From Luteibacter sp. dw_328 (GTDB lineage: Bacteria > Pseudomonadota > Gammaproteobacteria > Xanthomonadales > Rhodanobacteraceae): a DNA stretch of 64,000 nucleotides. Below are positions 29,497 through 41,800 of this stretch, one piece after another (positions within the stretch are counted from its first letter, which is position 1; each line of letters opens with the position of its first letter). The notes beneath the pieces were generated by a model. That model ran no database searches. It was not told where the DNA came from and worked only from the letters and a program-made list of their open reading frames with translations. The translations under genes and the position numbers were made by a program. Location: assembly GCF_018449605.1 (NCBI RefSeq), contig NZ_JAAVUW010000007.1:279421-343420 (forward strand). Direction: 5' to 3'.

Positions 29497-30909
29497 TCAG
29501 GCGCGTCCGTACACGTCGTCGAAGCGGACGATGTCATCCTCTCCGAGGTAGCTGCCGGACTGCACTTCGATCAGCTCGACAGGGACCTTGCCAGGGTTGC
29601 GCAGGCGATGGCGAGCGCCGAGCGGGAGATACGTGCTCTCGTTCTCGGCAAGCAGGAAAACCTTATCGTCACAGGTGACTTCGGCGACGCCCTTCACCAC
29701 GATCCAGTGCTCGGCGCGGTGATGGTGCATCTGCAGGCTTAGCGCTGCGCCCGGCTTCACGACGATGCGTTTCACCTGGAAGCGATCGCCGGATTCGAGC
29801 GAATCGTAGCTTCCCCATGGACGGCGAACGACACGGTGCAGGTCGTGCTCGGTGCGGCCGGCGGCCTTCAGCTCGTCGACGACTTTCTTGACCTCTTGCG
29901 ATGCATCCCGACGCGCTACCAGGGTGGCATCTGGCGTAGTTACGACGATGACGTCCTCCAGTCCGATGGTCGCCACCAGGTGGCGTGCGTGCGAGCGGAT
30001 GAGGGAGCCCTGCGTGTCGAGCGCGATGACGTCGCCTTCGGTGCTGTTGCCATTCGCGTCTTTCGTCGCGGAAAGCCAAAGCGCGTCCCACGAACCGATG
30101 TCGCTCCAACCGCAACTCACGGGCACGACGGCAGCGCGCTCGGTGCGCTCCATCACGGCGTAGTCGATCGAGTCGCTGGGCGCCGCGGCGAATGCCTCAG
30201 CGTCCAGCCGGATGAAGTCGAGATCGGTGTTTGCCTTGATATAGGCGGCGCGCGCTGCTTCGACCATCTCCGGCGCATACTTGCCGAGCTCCTCGATGTA
30301 GCGCGAGGCGCGGAACATGAACATGCCCGAATTCCAGTCGTAATCGCCGGAGGCGACATAACGCGTGGCGAGATCGCTCGCGGGTTTCTCCACGAACTGG
30401 TTGACCTTGAAGCTGGCACCGCCGATGGCGTCGCCACGCTGGATATAGCCGAAACCTGTCTCGGCACGATCGGGACGGATACCGAAGGTCACCAGCCAGC
30501 CGTCCTCGGCGAGGGGGCGCGCGCGGCTTACCGCCTCGGCGAACAAGTCGTCGTTGCCGATCAGGTGGTCGGCAGGGAGGACGAGCAGCAGGGCATCGGG
30601 GTCCTTCTCCAGGGCGTGGAAGGCACCGACCGCGATCGCGGGTGCCGTATTGCGGGCCGTCGGCTCGAGCAGGATGCTCGCGCCGGAAACCTTCAGCTCC
30701 TGAAGCTGTTCGGCAGCGAGGAACCGGTGATCGTCGGCCGCCACGACGATCGGCGGCGCCGCGTCAGGCAGGCGCGCGGCCCGGATCACCGTCTGCTGGA
30801 AGAGCGTCTCGGCGGCCGTCAGCGCAAGGAACTGCTTGGGCAGGTTCCTGCGTGAGATCGGCCACAACCGTGTCCCGCTACCGCCGCTGAGAATCAGGGG
30901 AATGATCAT
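29497..30909 (-). CDS. xanB: Mannose-1-phosphate guanylyltransferase / mannose-6-phosphate isomerase
   Basis: Bifunctional enzyme giving mannose 6-phosphate and GDP-mannose. 470 residues. N-terminal nucleotidyltransferase motif LILSGGSGTRLWPISR and the FVEKP motif; the C-terminal isomerase cupin has VKPGAALSLQMHHHRAEHW. This is the type II ManC/XanB arrangement. The ATG overlaps the rmlD stop (ATGA at 30906-30909), making it the last gene of the rmlBACD-xanB operon. With XanA it supplies GDP-mannose to Gmd/Rmd. Confidence 0.95.
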   Translation of the reverse strand: MIIPLILSGGSGTRLWPISRRNLPKQFLALTAAETLFQQTVIRAARLPDAAPPIVVAADDHRFLAAEQLQELKVSGASILLEPTARNTAPAIAVGAFHALEKDPDALLLVLPADHLIGNDDLFAEAVSRARPLAEDGWLVTFGIRPDRAETGFGYIQRGDAIGGASFKVNQFVEKPASDLATRYVASGDYDWNSGMFMFRASRYIEELGKYAPEMVEAARAAYIKANTDLDFIRLDAEAFAAAPSDSIDYAVMERTERAAVVPVSCGWSDIGSWDALWLSATKDANGNSTEGDVIALDTQGSLIRSHARHLVATIGLEDVIVVTTPDATLVARRDASQEVKKVVDELKAAGRTEHDLHRVVRRPWGSYDSLESGDRFQVKRIVVKPGAALSLQMHHHRAEHWIVVKGVAEVTCDDKVFLLAENESTYLPLGARHRLRNPGKVPVELIEVQSGSYLGEDDIVRFDDVYGRA

Positions 30910-31850
30910 GGGATCGTTATTCCATTGCTTTGGGCGAGGATCGCCAGGGTCTTCTCGACGCCAGCGCGCCAGGTGGGGAAATCAAAGCCGAACGTTTGGG
31001 CGAAGCGTCGGTTGTCCAGTACTGAATAAGACGGACGACGTGCCGGTGTCGGAAATTCCGCCGTGGCGATGGGCTTGACGACAGGAGGGCGGGCAAGCAG
31101 GCCGCGGGTCACAGCCCCGTCGAAAATAGCTTCCGCAAAACCGTGCCAGGTCGTCGTTCCCGTCGCCGTCAGATGGTACGTGCCTTCGACAGCGCCGCGC
31201 GACGACGGTTCGGCCACCCATCGGTCCAGCGCGGCCAGGGTGGCATCGACGATGAGTCCGGTATCGGTGGGCGTGCCCTGTTGGTCGGCGACGACGGCAA
31301 GCTGGTCCCGATCGGCGCCAAGGCGGAGCATGGTGCGCAGGAAGTTATGGCCGACCGACGAGTAGACCCACGCGGTGCGAAAGATGAAATGCGCCGCCCC
31401 GCTGTCGCGGAGCTTCCCCTCGCCGACGAGCTTCGAGCGCCCGTAGGCACCCGCTGGCGCGACCGTCGCATCCTCGGTGTAAGGCGTTGTGGCTTCGCCG
31501 TCGAACACATAGTCCGTCGAGTAGTGGATGACCATTGCGCCGTGACGAGCCGCCCAATCACCCAGAATGCCGAGGGCGTGACCATTCACGAGGGAGGCCG
31601 TGACTTCGTCCGATTCCGCCTTGTCCACTGCCGTGTAGGCAGCGGCATTGACGATGACATCGGGCCGCTCCGTCTCCAGCAGCGCTTCGAGGCTGGTGGG
31701 GTCCGCAAGATTGCCCACCACGCCACGTGCACCGTTCGCGAGCGAACCGTCGCGCGTCGCTGCGACAAGCTCGCCTCGGTCGGCGAGGCCGCCCTGGCTC
31801 AGGAACGTCTGACCCAGCTGTCCATTGGCGCCGAGGAGCAGGAACTTCAC
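30906..31850 (-). CDS. rmlD: dTDP-4-dehydrorhamnose reductase
   Basis: Last step of dTDP-L-rhamnose synthesis. 314 residues, SDR fold with NAD(P) motif LLGANGQLGQ, the segment DVIVNAAAYTAVDKAE, STDYVFDG and catalytic YGRSK. The start is a GTG at 31850 that overlaps the rmlC stop as GTGA; the frame is open further upstream, but that part is only the shadow of rmlC. Its own stop overlaps xanB. Confidence 0.95.
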   Translation of the reverse strand: MKFLLLGANGQLGQTFLSQGGLADRGELVAATRDGSLANGARGVVGNLADPTSLEALLETERPDVIVNAAAYTAVDKAESDEVTASLVNGHALGILGDWAARHGAMVIHYSTDYVFDGEATTPYTEDATVAPAGAYGRSKLVGEGKLRDSGAAHFIFRTAWVYSSVGHNFLRTMLRLGADRDQLAVVADQQGTPTDTGLIVDATLAALDRWVAEPSSRGAVEGTYHLTATGTTTWHGFAEAIFDGAVTRGLLARPPVVKPIATAEFPTPARRPSYSVLDNRRFAQTFGFDFPTWRAGVEKTLAILAQSNGITIP

Positions 31851-32404
31851 GGAAGGAATTCCGGTAGCCGATCCACGGGGACGTCGGCAAGAAGCGGTGC
31901 CTTCTTGTCCTTGTCCGAAAGCAGCGGTTCCGAGACGGGCCAGTCGATGCCGATGGCGGGATCGTCCCAGCGAACGCCGCCGTCGGCCTTGGCGTCGTAC
32001 AGATCGGTGCACTGGTACGAGAATGTCGCGTGCTCGGAGACGACGCAGAAGCCGTGGGCGAAGCCCTCGGGGATCCAGAAGTGGCGATGATTTTCCGCCG
32101 TCAGCATGACGCCGGCCCATTGGCCGAACGTCGGCGAGCCACGGCGGATGTCCACGGCGACGTCATAGACTTCGCCCTCGAGGACGCTCACCAGCTTGCC
32201 CTGCGGATGAGGCCACTGGTAGTGCAAGCCGCGCAACACGCCGCGCGCCGAACGGGATACGTTCGACTGCACGAAACGGCGGTCGATTCCCGCGTCCCGG
32301 TATTTGGCTTCGTTGTAGCTTTCGTAGAAGAAGCCTCGCGAGTCGCCGAACACCTGGGGTTCGACGACGATGCAGCCGGGCAGGGACGTTTCGATGAACT
32401 TCAT
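31847..32404 (-). CDS. rmlC: dTDP-4-dehydrorhamnose 3,5-epimerase
   Basis: Epimerises the 4-keto sugar at C3 and C5. 185 residues, cupin fold. Visible motifs are [22 protein letters not shown] with the catalytic His, [18 protein letters not shown] and PEGFAHGF. The ATG at 32404 overlaps the rmlA stop by four bases (ATGA). The stop overlaps the rmlD GTG. Confidence 0.96.
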   Translation of the reverse strand: MKFIETSLPGCIVVEPQVFGDSRGFFYESYNEAKYRDAGIDRRFVQSNVSRSARGVLRGLHYQWPHPQGKLVSVLEGEVYDVAVDIRRGSPTFGQWAGVMLTAENHRHFWIPEGFAHGFCVVSEHATFSYQCTDLYDAKADGGVRWDDPAIGIDWPVSEPLLSDKDKKAPLLADVPVDRLPEFLP

Positions 32405-33288
32405 CCGACGTAGCCCTGCTTGATGAGGTTCTGCAGGTACTGGCCATAGCCCGTCTTCGCCAGCGGTTCGGCCAGGCGAAGCAGCTGTTCCGCATCGATC
32501 CACTGGTTCATGTAGGCGATCTCCTCGGGGCAGCAGACCTTGAGGCCCTGCCGATTCTCGATCGTCTGGATATATTCACCGGCTTCCATGAGCGACTCAT
32601 GCGTGCCCGTATCCAGCCACGCGTAGCCGCGGCCGAGCTGTTCGAGATGCAGTGTTTCACTGTCGAGGTAGCAGCGGTTGAGGTCCGTGATCTCCAGCTC
32701 GCCGCGGGGCGAGGGCTTCAGGTCCTTCGCGTAGTCGAGCACGCGGTTATCGTAAAAATAGAGGCCGGTCACCGCGTAGTTGGACTTCGGTGTCTTTGGC
32801 TTTTCCTCCAGGCCGATGACCTTTCCGCTGGCATCGAATTCGGCCACGCCGTAGCGTTCCGGATCGCGCACCCAGTAGCCGAACACCGTCGCGCCGCTCT
32901 CGCGAGCCGCAGCGCGCTTCATGCGTTCGGTGAGGCCCACGCCATAGAAGATGTTGTCGCCGAGGACGAGGCAGCTCGGATCGCTGCCGATGAAATCCTT
33001 GCCGATGAGAAAGGCCTGCGCCAGGCCGTCCGGCGACGGCTGCACGGCATAGTTGATGTTGATGCCCCACTGGCTGCCATCGCCCAGGAGGCGCTGGAAG
33101 AGCGCCTGCTCGTGCGGCGTGTTGATGATCAGGATGTCCCGGATGCCTGCCAGCATCAGCGTGGCAAGCGGGTAGTAGATCATCGGCTTGTCGTACACGG
33201 GCAGGAGCTGTTTGCTCACAGCCTGGGTGATGGGATAAAGACGCGTTCCCGATCCCCCCGCGAGAATGATTCCCTTGGTCTTGCTCAT
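32401..33288 (-). CDS. rmlA: Glucose-1-phosphate thymidylyltransferase
   Basis: Makes dTDP-glucose from glucose 1-phosphate and dTTP. 295 residues. Signatures: [31 protein letters not shown] and LGDNIFYG. Four-base overlaps with rmlB upstream and rmlC downstream. Confidence 0.97.
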   Translation of the reverse strand: MSKTKGIILAGGSGTRLYPITQAVSKQLLPVYDKPMIYYPLATLMLAGIRDILIINTPHEQALFQRLLGDGSQWGININYAVQPSPDGLAQAFLIGKDFIGSDPSCLVLGDNIFYGVGLTERMKRAAARESGATVFGYWVRDPERYGVAEFDASGKVIGLEEKPKTPKSNYAVTGLYFYDNRVLDYAKDLKPSPRGELEITDLNRCYLDSETLHLEQLGRGYAWLDTGTHESLMEAGEYIQTIENRQGLKVCCPEEIAYMNQWIDAEQLLRLAEPLAKTGYGQYLQNLIKQGYVG

Positions 33289-34355
33289 GCTCCGAGGCGC
33301 TCCATTCGATAGCTGCCGTCGAGGACGCGAGCGACCCACGGCTGGTTGTCCAGGTACCAGCGCACGGTGTCCGCGATGCCGGTCTCGAAGGTATGGGCCG
33401 GCGTCCAGCCGAGTTCTCGCTTGAGCTTGCCGGCATCGATCGCATACCGGCGATCGTGGCCTGGTCGGTCGCGCACGTAGGTGATGAGCGAGCGGCGATC
33501 GGCGCCCGACGAGAGGGGTCCCTCGCCGTCGAGGAGGTCGCAGATGGTGCCGACCACGTCGATATTCTGGCGCTCGGCATTGCCGCCGACGTTATAGGTC
33601 TCGCCGACGCGACCGTCCTCGAGGACGCGACGGATCGCGGTGCAGTGATCGCCGACGAAGAGCCAGTCGCGGATGTTCTTGCCGTCGCCATAGACCGGCA
33701 ACGACTCGCCAGCCAGCGCCTTCTGGATCACCAGCGGGATCAGCTTCTCGGGGAACTGGAACGGGCCGTAGTTGTTCGAGCAGTTCGTGGTCAGCGTGGG
33801 CAGGCCGTACGTGTGGTGGAACGCGCGGACGAGGTGATCCGACGAGGCCTTGGACGCGGAGTAGGGCGAGTTCGGCGCATAGGGCGTCGTTTCCGTGAAC
33901 AGGCCCTCGGCACCCAGCGAGCCGTACACTTCGTCGGTCGACACGTGGAGGAAACGGAAGGCGGCCTGTTCCTCCGTGGCCATCGAGCGCCAGTAGTCGC
34001 GAACGCATTCGAGAAGGCCCAGCGTGCCCACGACGTTGGTCTGGATGAAGTCGGCCGGCGCGTCGATGGACCGGTCGACGTGCGACTCGGCGGCGAAGTT
34101 GATGACAGCCGTGGGCCGATGCTCGGCCAGAAGCTGCGCCACGAGAGTGCGGTCGCCGATGTCGCCCTTGGCGAAGACGTGAAGGTCGTTGCCCTTCAGC
34201 TGCGCCAGCGTGTCCGGGTTGCCGGCGTAGGTCAGCTTGTCCAGGTTGATGACTTTGAGACCGTCGGCCACGGCCTGGAGAACGAAATTCGCGCCAATGA
34301 AGCCGGCGCCGCCGGTCACTAGCAGGGTTTTGTGCCGCTGGCTCGAAGATGTCAT
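33285..34355 (-). CDS. rmlB: dTDP-glucose 4,6-dehydratase
   Basis: Converts dTDP-glucose to dTDP-4-keto-6-deoxyglucose. 356 residues. NAD motif [21 protein letters not shown], catalytic YSASKA and the family block [15 protein letters not shown]. The start is ATG 34355; a GTG at 34367 is the alternative. First gene of the rml-xanB operon, divergent from metB across about 216 bases, which must carry both promoters. Confidence 0.96.
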   Translation of the reverse strand: MTSSSQRHKTLLVTGGAGFIGANFVLQAVADGLKVINLDKLTYAGNPDTLAQLKGNDLHVFAKGDIGDRTLVAQLLAEHRPTAVINFAAESHVDRSIDAPADFIQTNVVGTLGLLECVRDYWRSMATEEQAAFRFLHVSTDEVYGSLGAEGLFTETTPYAPNSPYSASKASSDHLVRAFHHTYGLPTLTTNCSNNYGPFQFPEKLIPLVIQKALAGESLPVYGDGKNIRDWLFVGDHCTAIRRVLEDGRVGETYNVGGNAERQNIDVVGTICDLLDGEGPLSSGADRRSLITYVRDRPGHDRRYAIDAGKLKRELGWTPAHTFETGIADTVRWYLDNQPWVARVLDGSYRMERLGA

Positions 34356-34571
34356 CGGTGGTCGCACTCGTGTGAGGGGGTGGGGCCGGAGCCTTCCTAG
34401 GTAGGGAATAATGCCTCGTCTGGGCTCCTCCCTCCAAACGAATCCTGAACGACTCCGCCGTGATCGCCGGTCGGTCGGGGGCTCTGGCAGTGCCTGGGCT
34501 CAGGACCAAACGGAGTAAGATGGCCGCTTTTGACACGCCACGTCGGCGCCACCCGACAGTACGGAAGCCAA

Positions 34572-35742
34572 ATGACCAAGCCACACGACAGCACCCTTCG
34601 ACCGCTGGGACTGGGAACGCGGGCCATTCATGCCGGCCAGGCGCCGGATCCCTCGACGGGCGCGATCATGCCCCCGATCTACGCCACCTCGACGTACGTC
34701 CAGTCGAGTCCCGGCGTGCACCAGGGCTACGAGTACTCGCGCTCGCAGAACCCCACCCGCATGGCGTACGAGCGATGCATCGCCGATCTCGAAGGTGGGG
34801 TCGCGGGTTTCGCCTATGCCTCAGGCCTGGCCGCGGCCGCATGTACGCTGGACCTGCTGGACAGTGGCAGCCACGTCATCGCCATGGACGACCTCTACGG
34901 TGGCACGTACCGCCTGTTCGAGCGCGTCCGTCGCCGTTCGGCGGGCCTGGATTTCACCTTCCTCGACCTGAACGACGAAGTGGCCCTGAAGGCGGCGCTT
35001 CGGCCGGAAACCCGGATGGTCTGGGTCGAGACGCCGACGAACCCGCTGCTCAAGCTCGTCGACCTGGAACGCGTCGGCGCCTTTTGCAAGGCAAACGGCT
35101 TGCTGATGGTCGTCGACAACACGTTCTGCTCGCCGATGGTCCAGCGCCCGATCGAATACGGCGCGGATCTCGTCCTCCACTCGGCCACCAAGTACCTCAA
35201 CGGGCACTCCGACATCGTTGGCGGCGTGCTCGTGGCGGCCAACGAGGAGCTGGCCGGTCGCGTGGGATTCCTGCAGAACTCCACGGGTGCCGTCCAGGGG
35301 CCCTTTGATAGCTTCCTGGCCCTGCGCGGCCTCAAGACGCTTCACCTGCGTATGCGCGCACATTGCGCGAGCGCGGCCGAGCTGGCGGATTGGCTCGCCG
35401 GCCACCCGGCGATCGAGAAGGTCATTTACCCGGGACTGGCGAGCCACCCGCAGCACGAACTCGCGCGCCGCCAGATGGACGGTTTCGGCGGCATGATTTC
35501 CATCTATCTGAAGGGTGGCCCTGCCGCGGCGACGCGCTTCTGCGAGCGCACGTCGCTGTTCGCGCTGGCCGAGTCACTGGGCGGTGTCGAAAGCCTGGTC
35601 AACCATCCGGCGATCATGACGCATGCCTCGGTGCCACCCGAAGTCCGCGCACGCCTTGGCATCACGGATAACCTGGTCCGCCTGAGCGTCGGCGTGGAAA
35701 ACGTCGAGGATCTGCGCGCGGAACTCGACGAGGTCCTCTCTG

Positions 35743-35750
<8 letters not shown>
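34572..35750 (+). CDS. metB: Cystathionine gamma-synthase/lyase (PLP Cys/Met enzyme)
   Basis: PLP enzyme of the Cys/Met metabolism family; with Cbs it probably completes the transsulfuration route. 392 residues. PLP lysine K207 in HSATKYLNGHSD; family blocks GYEYSRSQNPTR and VESLVNHPAIMTHAS. Synthase and lyase cannot be separated by eye; lyase is plausible beside a Cbs. In Xanthomonas metB is a conserved border of the LPS locus. The next gene, rmd, starts 8 bases inside its end, so glycan genes are joined to it transcriptionally. Confidence 0.92.
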
Positions 35751-37637
<1,887 letters not shown>

Positions 37638-37642
37638 TTGCT

Positions 37643-37676
37643 CGCCAGCCCCGACGAGATGATCTCGGGGCTGGCG
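37643..37676. terminator. Terminator between converging gmd and GT4 genes
   Basis: A 12-base perfect stem CGCCAGCCCCGA with a 10-base loop between two converging genes. No T-tract on either side, so strength is uncertain. Confidence 0.6.
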
Positions 37677-37682
37677 GCGGAA

Positions 37683-38816
37683 TCAAAGGGTGTTAAGGCC
37701 CTTTTCGATCTCGGCAAAGCGATTCCGGTACGTCATGCCCACGTGGCGATAGCCGACACGGTCACGGACCATCCGGCCTGCGCGCTTACCGATCTCTCGT
37801 CCGAGCGAGGGCTGGTCGACGAGACGGATCATGTGCGCGCTGGCCTGCTCGACATCAGCATCAGCCCAGACCTGGCCTTCATGCTTCGGATAGTCGCCGT
37901 CACGCACGGGGATCAACGTGAAGTCGACCAACAGGGCGGACTGCTCGTCCATGAAATCCATGTTGCCTGAGTAAGCCGTCGCGATAAGCGGCTTCTCGAG
38001 GTACATCGCCTCGGCCAGGCCGCGGCCAAAACCTTCGGACCGGTGGAGCGAGACGAAGCAGTCGCAGCAGCGGATGAGGTTCTTCACCTCGTTGTCGGTC
38101 ACGGTGCGGTCGATCAGGACGATGCGGTCTTGGTACTGCGCCACCTCGTCCTTGAGGCGGGCGAGCGCCTCGGGATCGCGGTCGCTTCCGTTGACCTTGA
38201 TAACCAGTGCGCAATCGCTCGTCGGCCGTGCGGCAACCAGTTGGCGGAACGCTTCGACGACGGCCTGCGGATTCTTGCGTGTGGCGAAAGAGCGAAAGTC
38301 GAAGAAGAAGATAAACGCGTAAGCGCTTTCAGGGATGCCGAAGTAGCGCCGTGCCAGCAGCGACGAAAGGTCGACTTCGCAGCTCACCGGCAGGTGGCGA
38401 AGCGGCTTTGAGATATGGCCTTCGATCGAGTCGGCGATGAACTTCGACGGCGCCCAGACCTCGTCGAAACGCTCGAGCAGTGGGAACCACTCGGACGGAA
38501 AGCGTGACAGCTCCCAGTTCGGATAAAGGATGTTGTACGAGCGCGCGAGATCGCTTGCAGGCAAGGTAGCGAGCGACGCGTCCACCTCGTCCGCGTTGAG
38601 GTGGAATACGTTGATACGGCCGAGTTTCTTGGTCATGGCGCCACCGAACTCGCGGGCGGCATCGGCTTCGGGCGCATTCATTCCATAGACATCGAGCAGG
38701 CCGGGGCGCATGGCGACCGATCGCAGCGCGCGGTACGAACAGCGCAGGCTCTCGCCGCAGCCGATCGGGGCGTAAGGATGTCCTACAAGGACGATGTCGT
38801 GGTTATCCATGGTCAT
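37683..38816 (-). CDS. GT4-family glycosyltransferase
   Basis: 377 residues, cytoplasmic GT-B fold enzyme. The C-terminal donor-site motif is HRSEGFGRGLAEAMYLEKPLIAT, and an FDFRSFATRKNPQAVVEAF segment marks the start of that domain. Likely a rhamnosyl- or mannosyltransferase of the O-antigen, using the GDP sugars made nearby (inference). The ATG at 38816 overlaps the stop of the upstream 1446-residue gene (TGATG), so it is the last gene of the wzm-wzt unit. Confidence 0.88.
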   Translation of the reverse strand: MTMDNHDIVLVGHPYAPIGCGESLRCSYRALRSVAMRPGLLDVYGMNAPEADAAREFGGAMTKKLGRINVFHLNADEVDASLATLPASDLARSYNILYPNWELSRFPSEWFPLLERFDEVWAPSKFIADSIEGHISKPLRHLPVSCEVDLSSLLARRYFGIPESAYAFIFFFDFRSFATRKNPQAVVEAFRQLVAARPTSDCALVIKVNGSDRDPEALARLKDEVAQYQDRIVLIDRTVTDNEVKNLIRCCDCFVSLHRSEGFGRGLAEAMYLEKPLIATAYSGNMDFMDEQSALLVDFTLIPVRDGDYPKHEGQVWADADVEQASAHMIRLVDQPSLGREIGKRAGRMVRDRVGYRHVGMTYRNRFAEIEKGLNTL

Positions 38817-41800
38817 CAGCCCAGCGAGTATTTGTCTTTGCGTGCGAGATAGTCGGCGTCCAGTGCATTGCGGTGCGCTTCCAGGAAGGTGTGGCCGAAG
38901 CGACGGTCGGGCTCGAGATAGGTGCCTTCCGCCCATTCGTTCCACGCGTTGATGAACACCAGGCGCTCATCGCCGCTGAACTGCTGTTTGGTGCGAGCTA
39001 CAGTGGTTTCCATCCAGGCCTGGAAGCTGCCAGGTGTCGCCTCGGCGAAGCTGTAGCTGTTGTCCTGGCGTCGCGCGGTGTTGTCCCAGCCTGGCATCAC
39101 GCCCATGAAGCGCTTGTATGCGGGCATCTCGCGCGTGGCGTAGCGCACGGCGATATCGCGGTAGTCGGACACGACCCCCTGGAACTGTGGGTTGAGAAGC
39201 GGCTCGGTCAGATCGATCGGCTGCCCCATGCCCTGTGGCGGAAACTCGACAGCGGCATCGCAGCCCATGTCTTTCGGATTGCTTCCTGCCGCCGCCAGCT
39301 CGAAAGATTCCACCTGTGCGATATAGATCTCGCCCAAGCCCGCGCGCCGGCACTCTTCGCGCCAGATGGACGCGGTGCGCTTGAAGTCAGGGAAGAGCGT
39401 GATGCGGTACACAAGGATCAGCGGCTTGCCGTCGATGCGGATGTAGTTCGGGCTGCGGAAGTAGCGCATGAGGTCGTGGATGACGGCAAGATCATCCTCA
39501 TCCGAATGGTTCTGCGCCATCAGGATCTCGTTCTCCTGGCCGTCCCAACGACGCGTCCAGTTCTCGTTCGCCCAGCACAGGCAGAACGGGAAATCGGGCT
39601 TGCCCGTTTCGAGCATCTGCTCGATGGGACGCTCGAGGAGACGCTTGCCCGCGAACCAGTAGTAGTAGAAGCAGAAGCCACCCACGCCGTAGCGACGTGC
39701 GAGTTCGGCCTGCTTCTCCATGACCTCGGTCAGGCGAAGGTCGTAGTAGCCCAGGTCGGCCGGCATACGGGGCTGGTAGTGCCCGACATAGTTGGGCCGG
39801 GCCTTGGTGACATTCGTCCATTCGGTGAAGCCGGGGCCCCACCACACATCGTTCTCCGCGATCGGATGGAACTGCGGAAGATAGAATGCGATGGTGCGGA
39901 CCTCGTTCATGCGATCGAGATCTTCACGCCACTTCGTTGCAAAACGATCCAGGTTGCGTGCGATGCAGCTGAGCTTGTATTCGCTCGGCATCGCATCGGA
40001 CGTCGCGCTCAGCTGGTGGACCACTTCGGTGTCGGCGCAGTAGACGATACGGCGGCCTTCGGACCGCAGTCGCATGCAAAGGTCGGAATCTTCGCAGTAA
40101 GCGGGAGCGTAACCGGTGTCGAAACCGCCGAGGCGATCGAAATCGGCACGGTGCAATGCCAGGCAGGCACCGCTGCAGTAATCGACGTCCCGGGTGTACT
40201 GGTAACGGGGCAGATCGGCCTGGTCGTTGAGCCCAAGCATCTCCGCGCTGCCGTCGCGATGTAGTCGCGTGCCGGCCTCCTGCAGCCAACCGTTCGGGTA
40301 CAGGATGCGGGGACCGACGGCGCCGATGCGCTCATCGGATTCGAGGCAGGCGACCAGTTTGCCCAGCCAGCCGCGGGTGACCTGGACGTCGTTGTTGAGC
40401 AGGATTAGCACATCGCCCCGCGCATGCGCGGCCGCGGTGTTGCAGTTCAGCAGGAAACCGAGATTCGACGGCTGGTTGACCACCCGAAGATGGCTTACGC
40501 CGGCCAGCACCTGTGCGGTGGCGTCCGTCGAGGCGTCGTTGGCAACCAGTACTTCGAACGACGGGTCCTCCGGCGTCATGGACGCCACGATCGACGCCAG
40601 GCATTCCAGTGTCGTCGAGAGATGGTTGTAGACGGGTATGAGGATCGTGACGTGCGGCTTGCTGGTCGCGGGCAGGCCGACACGGCCTGCGACATCCTCT
40701 GGCGTCACACGGGAGTAGTCGAGCTGCGGCACGGGGGTGGCGGTCCGGCTCGCTCGCGAGGCTTGCGTCTCAACGTCGATCCGATTGCGGACCTCTGCGT
40801 AATCGCTCCACTCCCGTACGCCATCGGCCTGCCAGAGGACGTTGCCCACTGAGGTGTCGACGACACCGGCGGACGTCGGCCGCGAAGCGGTGGCTCGTGG
40901 CAAGGTGGGCTTCGAGATTCGCTCGTAGGCTTCCCATCGCTGGTAAGCCGCCGTGCGACGAAGGAATGGCTTGCCCACACGGAAGATCGAGCCCTTCACC
41001 GCGCGCTTGTACTGCGGCCTCAGCGGAGCCGCCGTGTAGACGCGTTTGGCGCCCGAAACCAGGCGACGGCGCGCGCCACCGCGGACGCGGGAGACAATTC
41101 GCTTTGCCCTGCGCAGCGGCGCGGTCAGCCGCCAGCTGAGCGAGCGCTTGACCAGGCCTAGTTCGTGCTCCTGCGAAGCAACCATACGCTGCAGGCTACG
41201 GTTCTCCCGCCGTGCGATTTCCAGCCGGCTCACGGCATCCGTGCGGGTGATCGTGGCGTCATTCAACGCCTTCCGGATCTCGTCTGACAGCTGGACATCC
41301 GTATGCAGCGCATGGGAGCGGGTGTCGGTGAGTTCGGCTTCCGTGGCGGCGAGTGACGCTCTCAGCTGGTCGATCTCATTCTGAAGAGCTGCCCTGCTGC
41401 GCAGCGCCTCCGCGGTTGCCGAGGTGTGCTGCGTGAGCAGCACGGCCACGTCAGGCAGTACGGCGAGGGATTCGGTCTTGTATGGGCCGATGGGAATGTC
41501 GCGGGTGAGTTCCCCGAGCACCTCGGCGACGAACGCCGCTTCGGTATCGAGGTATTGCTGCACGTGACTGGTGGTCAGGATGAATCCGCAGCGCCGCAGG
41601 ACAACGCGTAGCAGCGTGTCCGTATGCAGGAGTTGCTGGTCCTGCGGCATGGCTACCGCCGTCAACTGTCCCAATGAGAGCTTGATGGCGCGGAAGGCAA
41701 GGTAGCCCAGGGTGGTCGGCGAAAGGAGCGACCACTCGAGGTCGAAGAAGGTGCCGTTGCCGTCGTCGTCGACAATGAGATTGCCCGGCATGGCATCCAT

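Noticed and set aside
34356..34571. Possible small RNA or attenuator between rmlB and metB
   Set aside because: I found no strong hairpin or T-run and no recognisable riboswitch; it is most simply a two-way promoter region.
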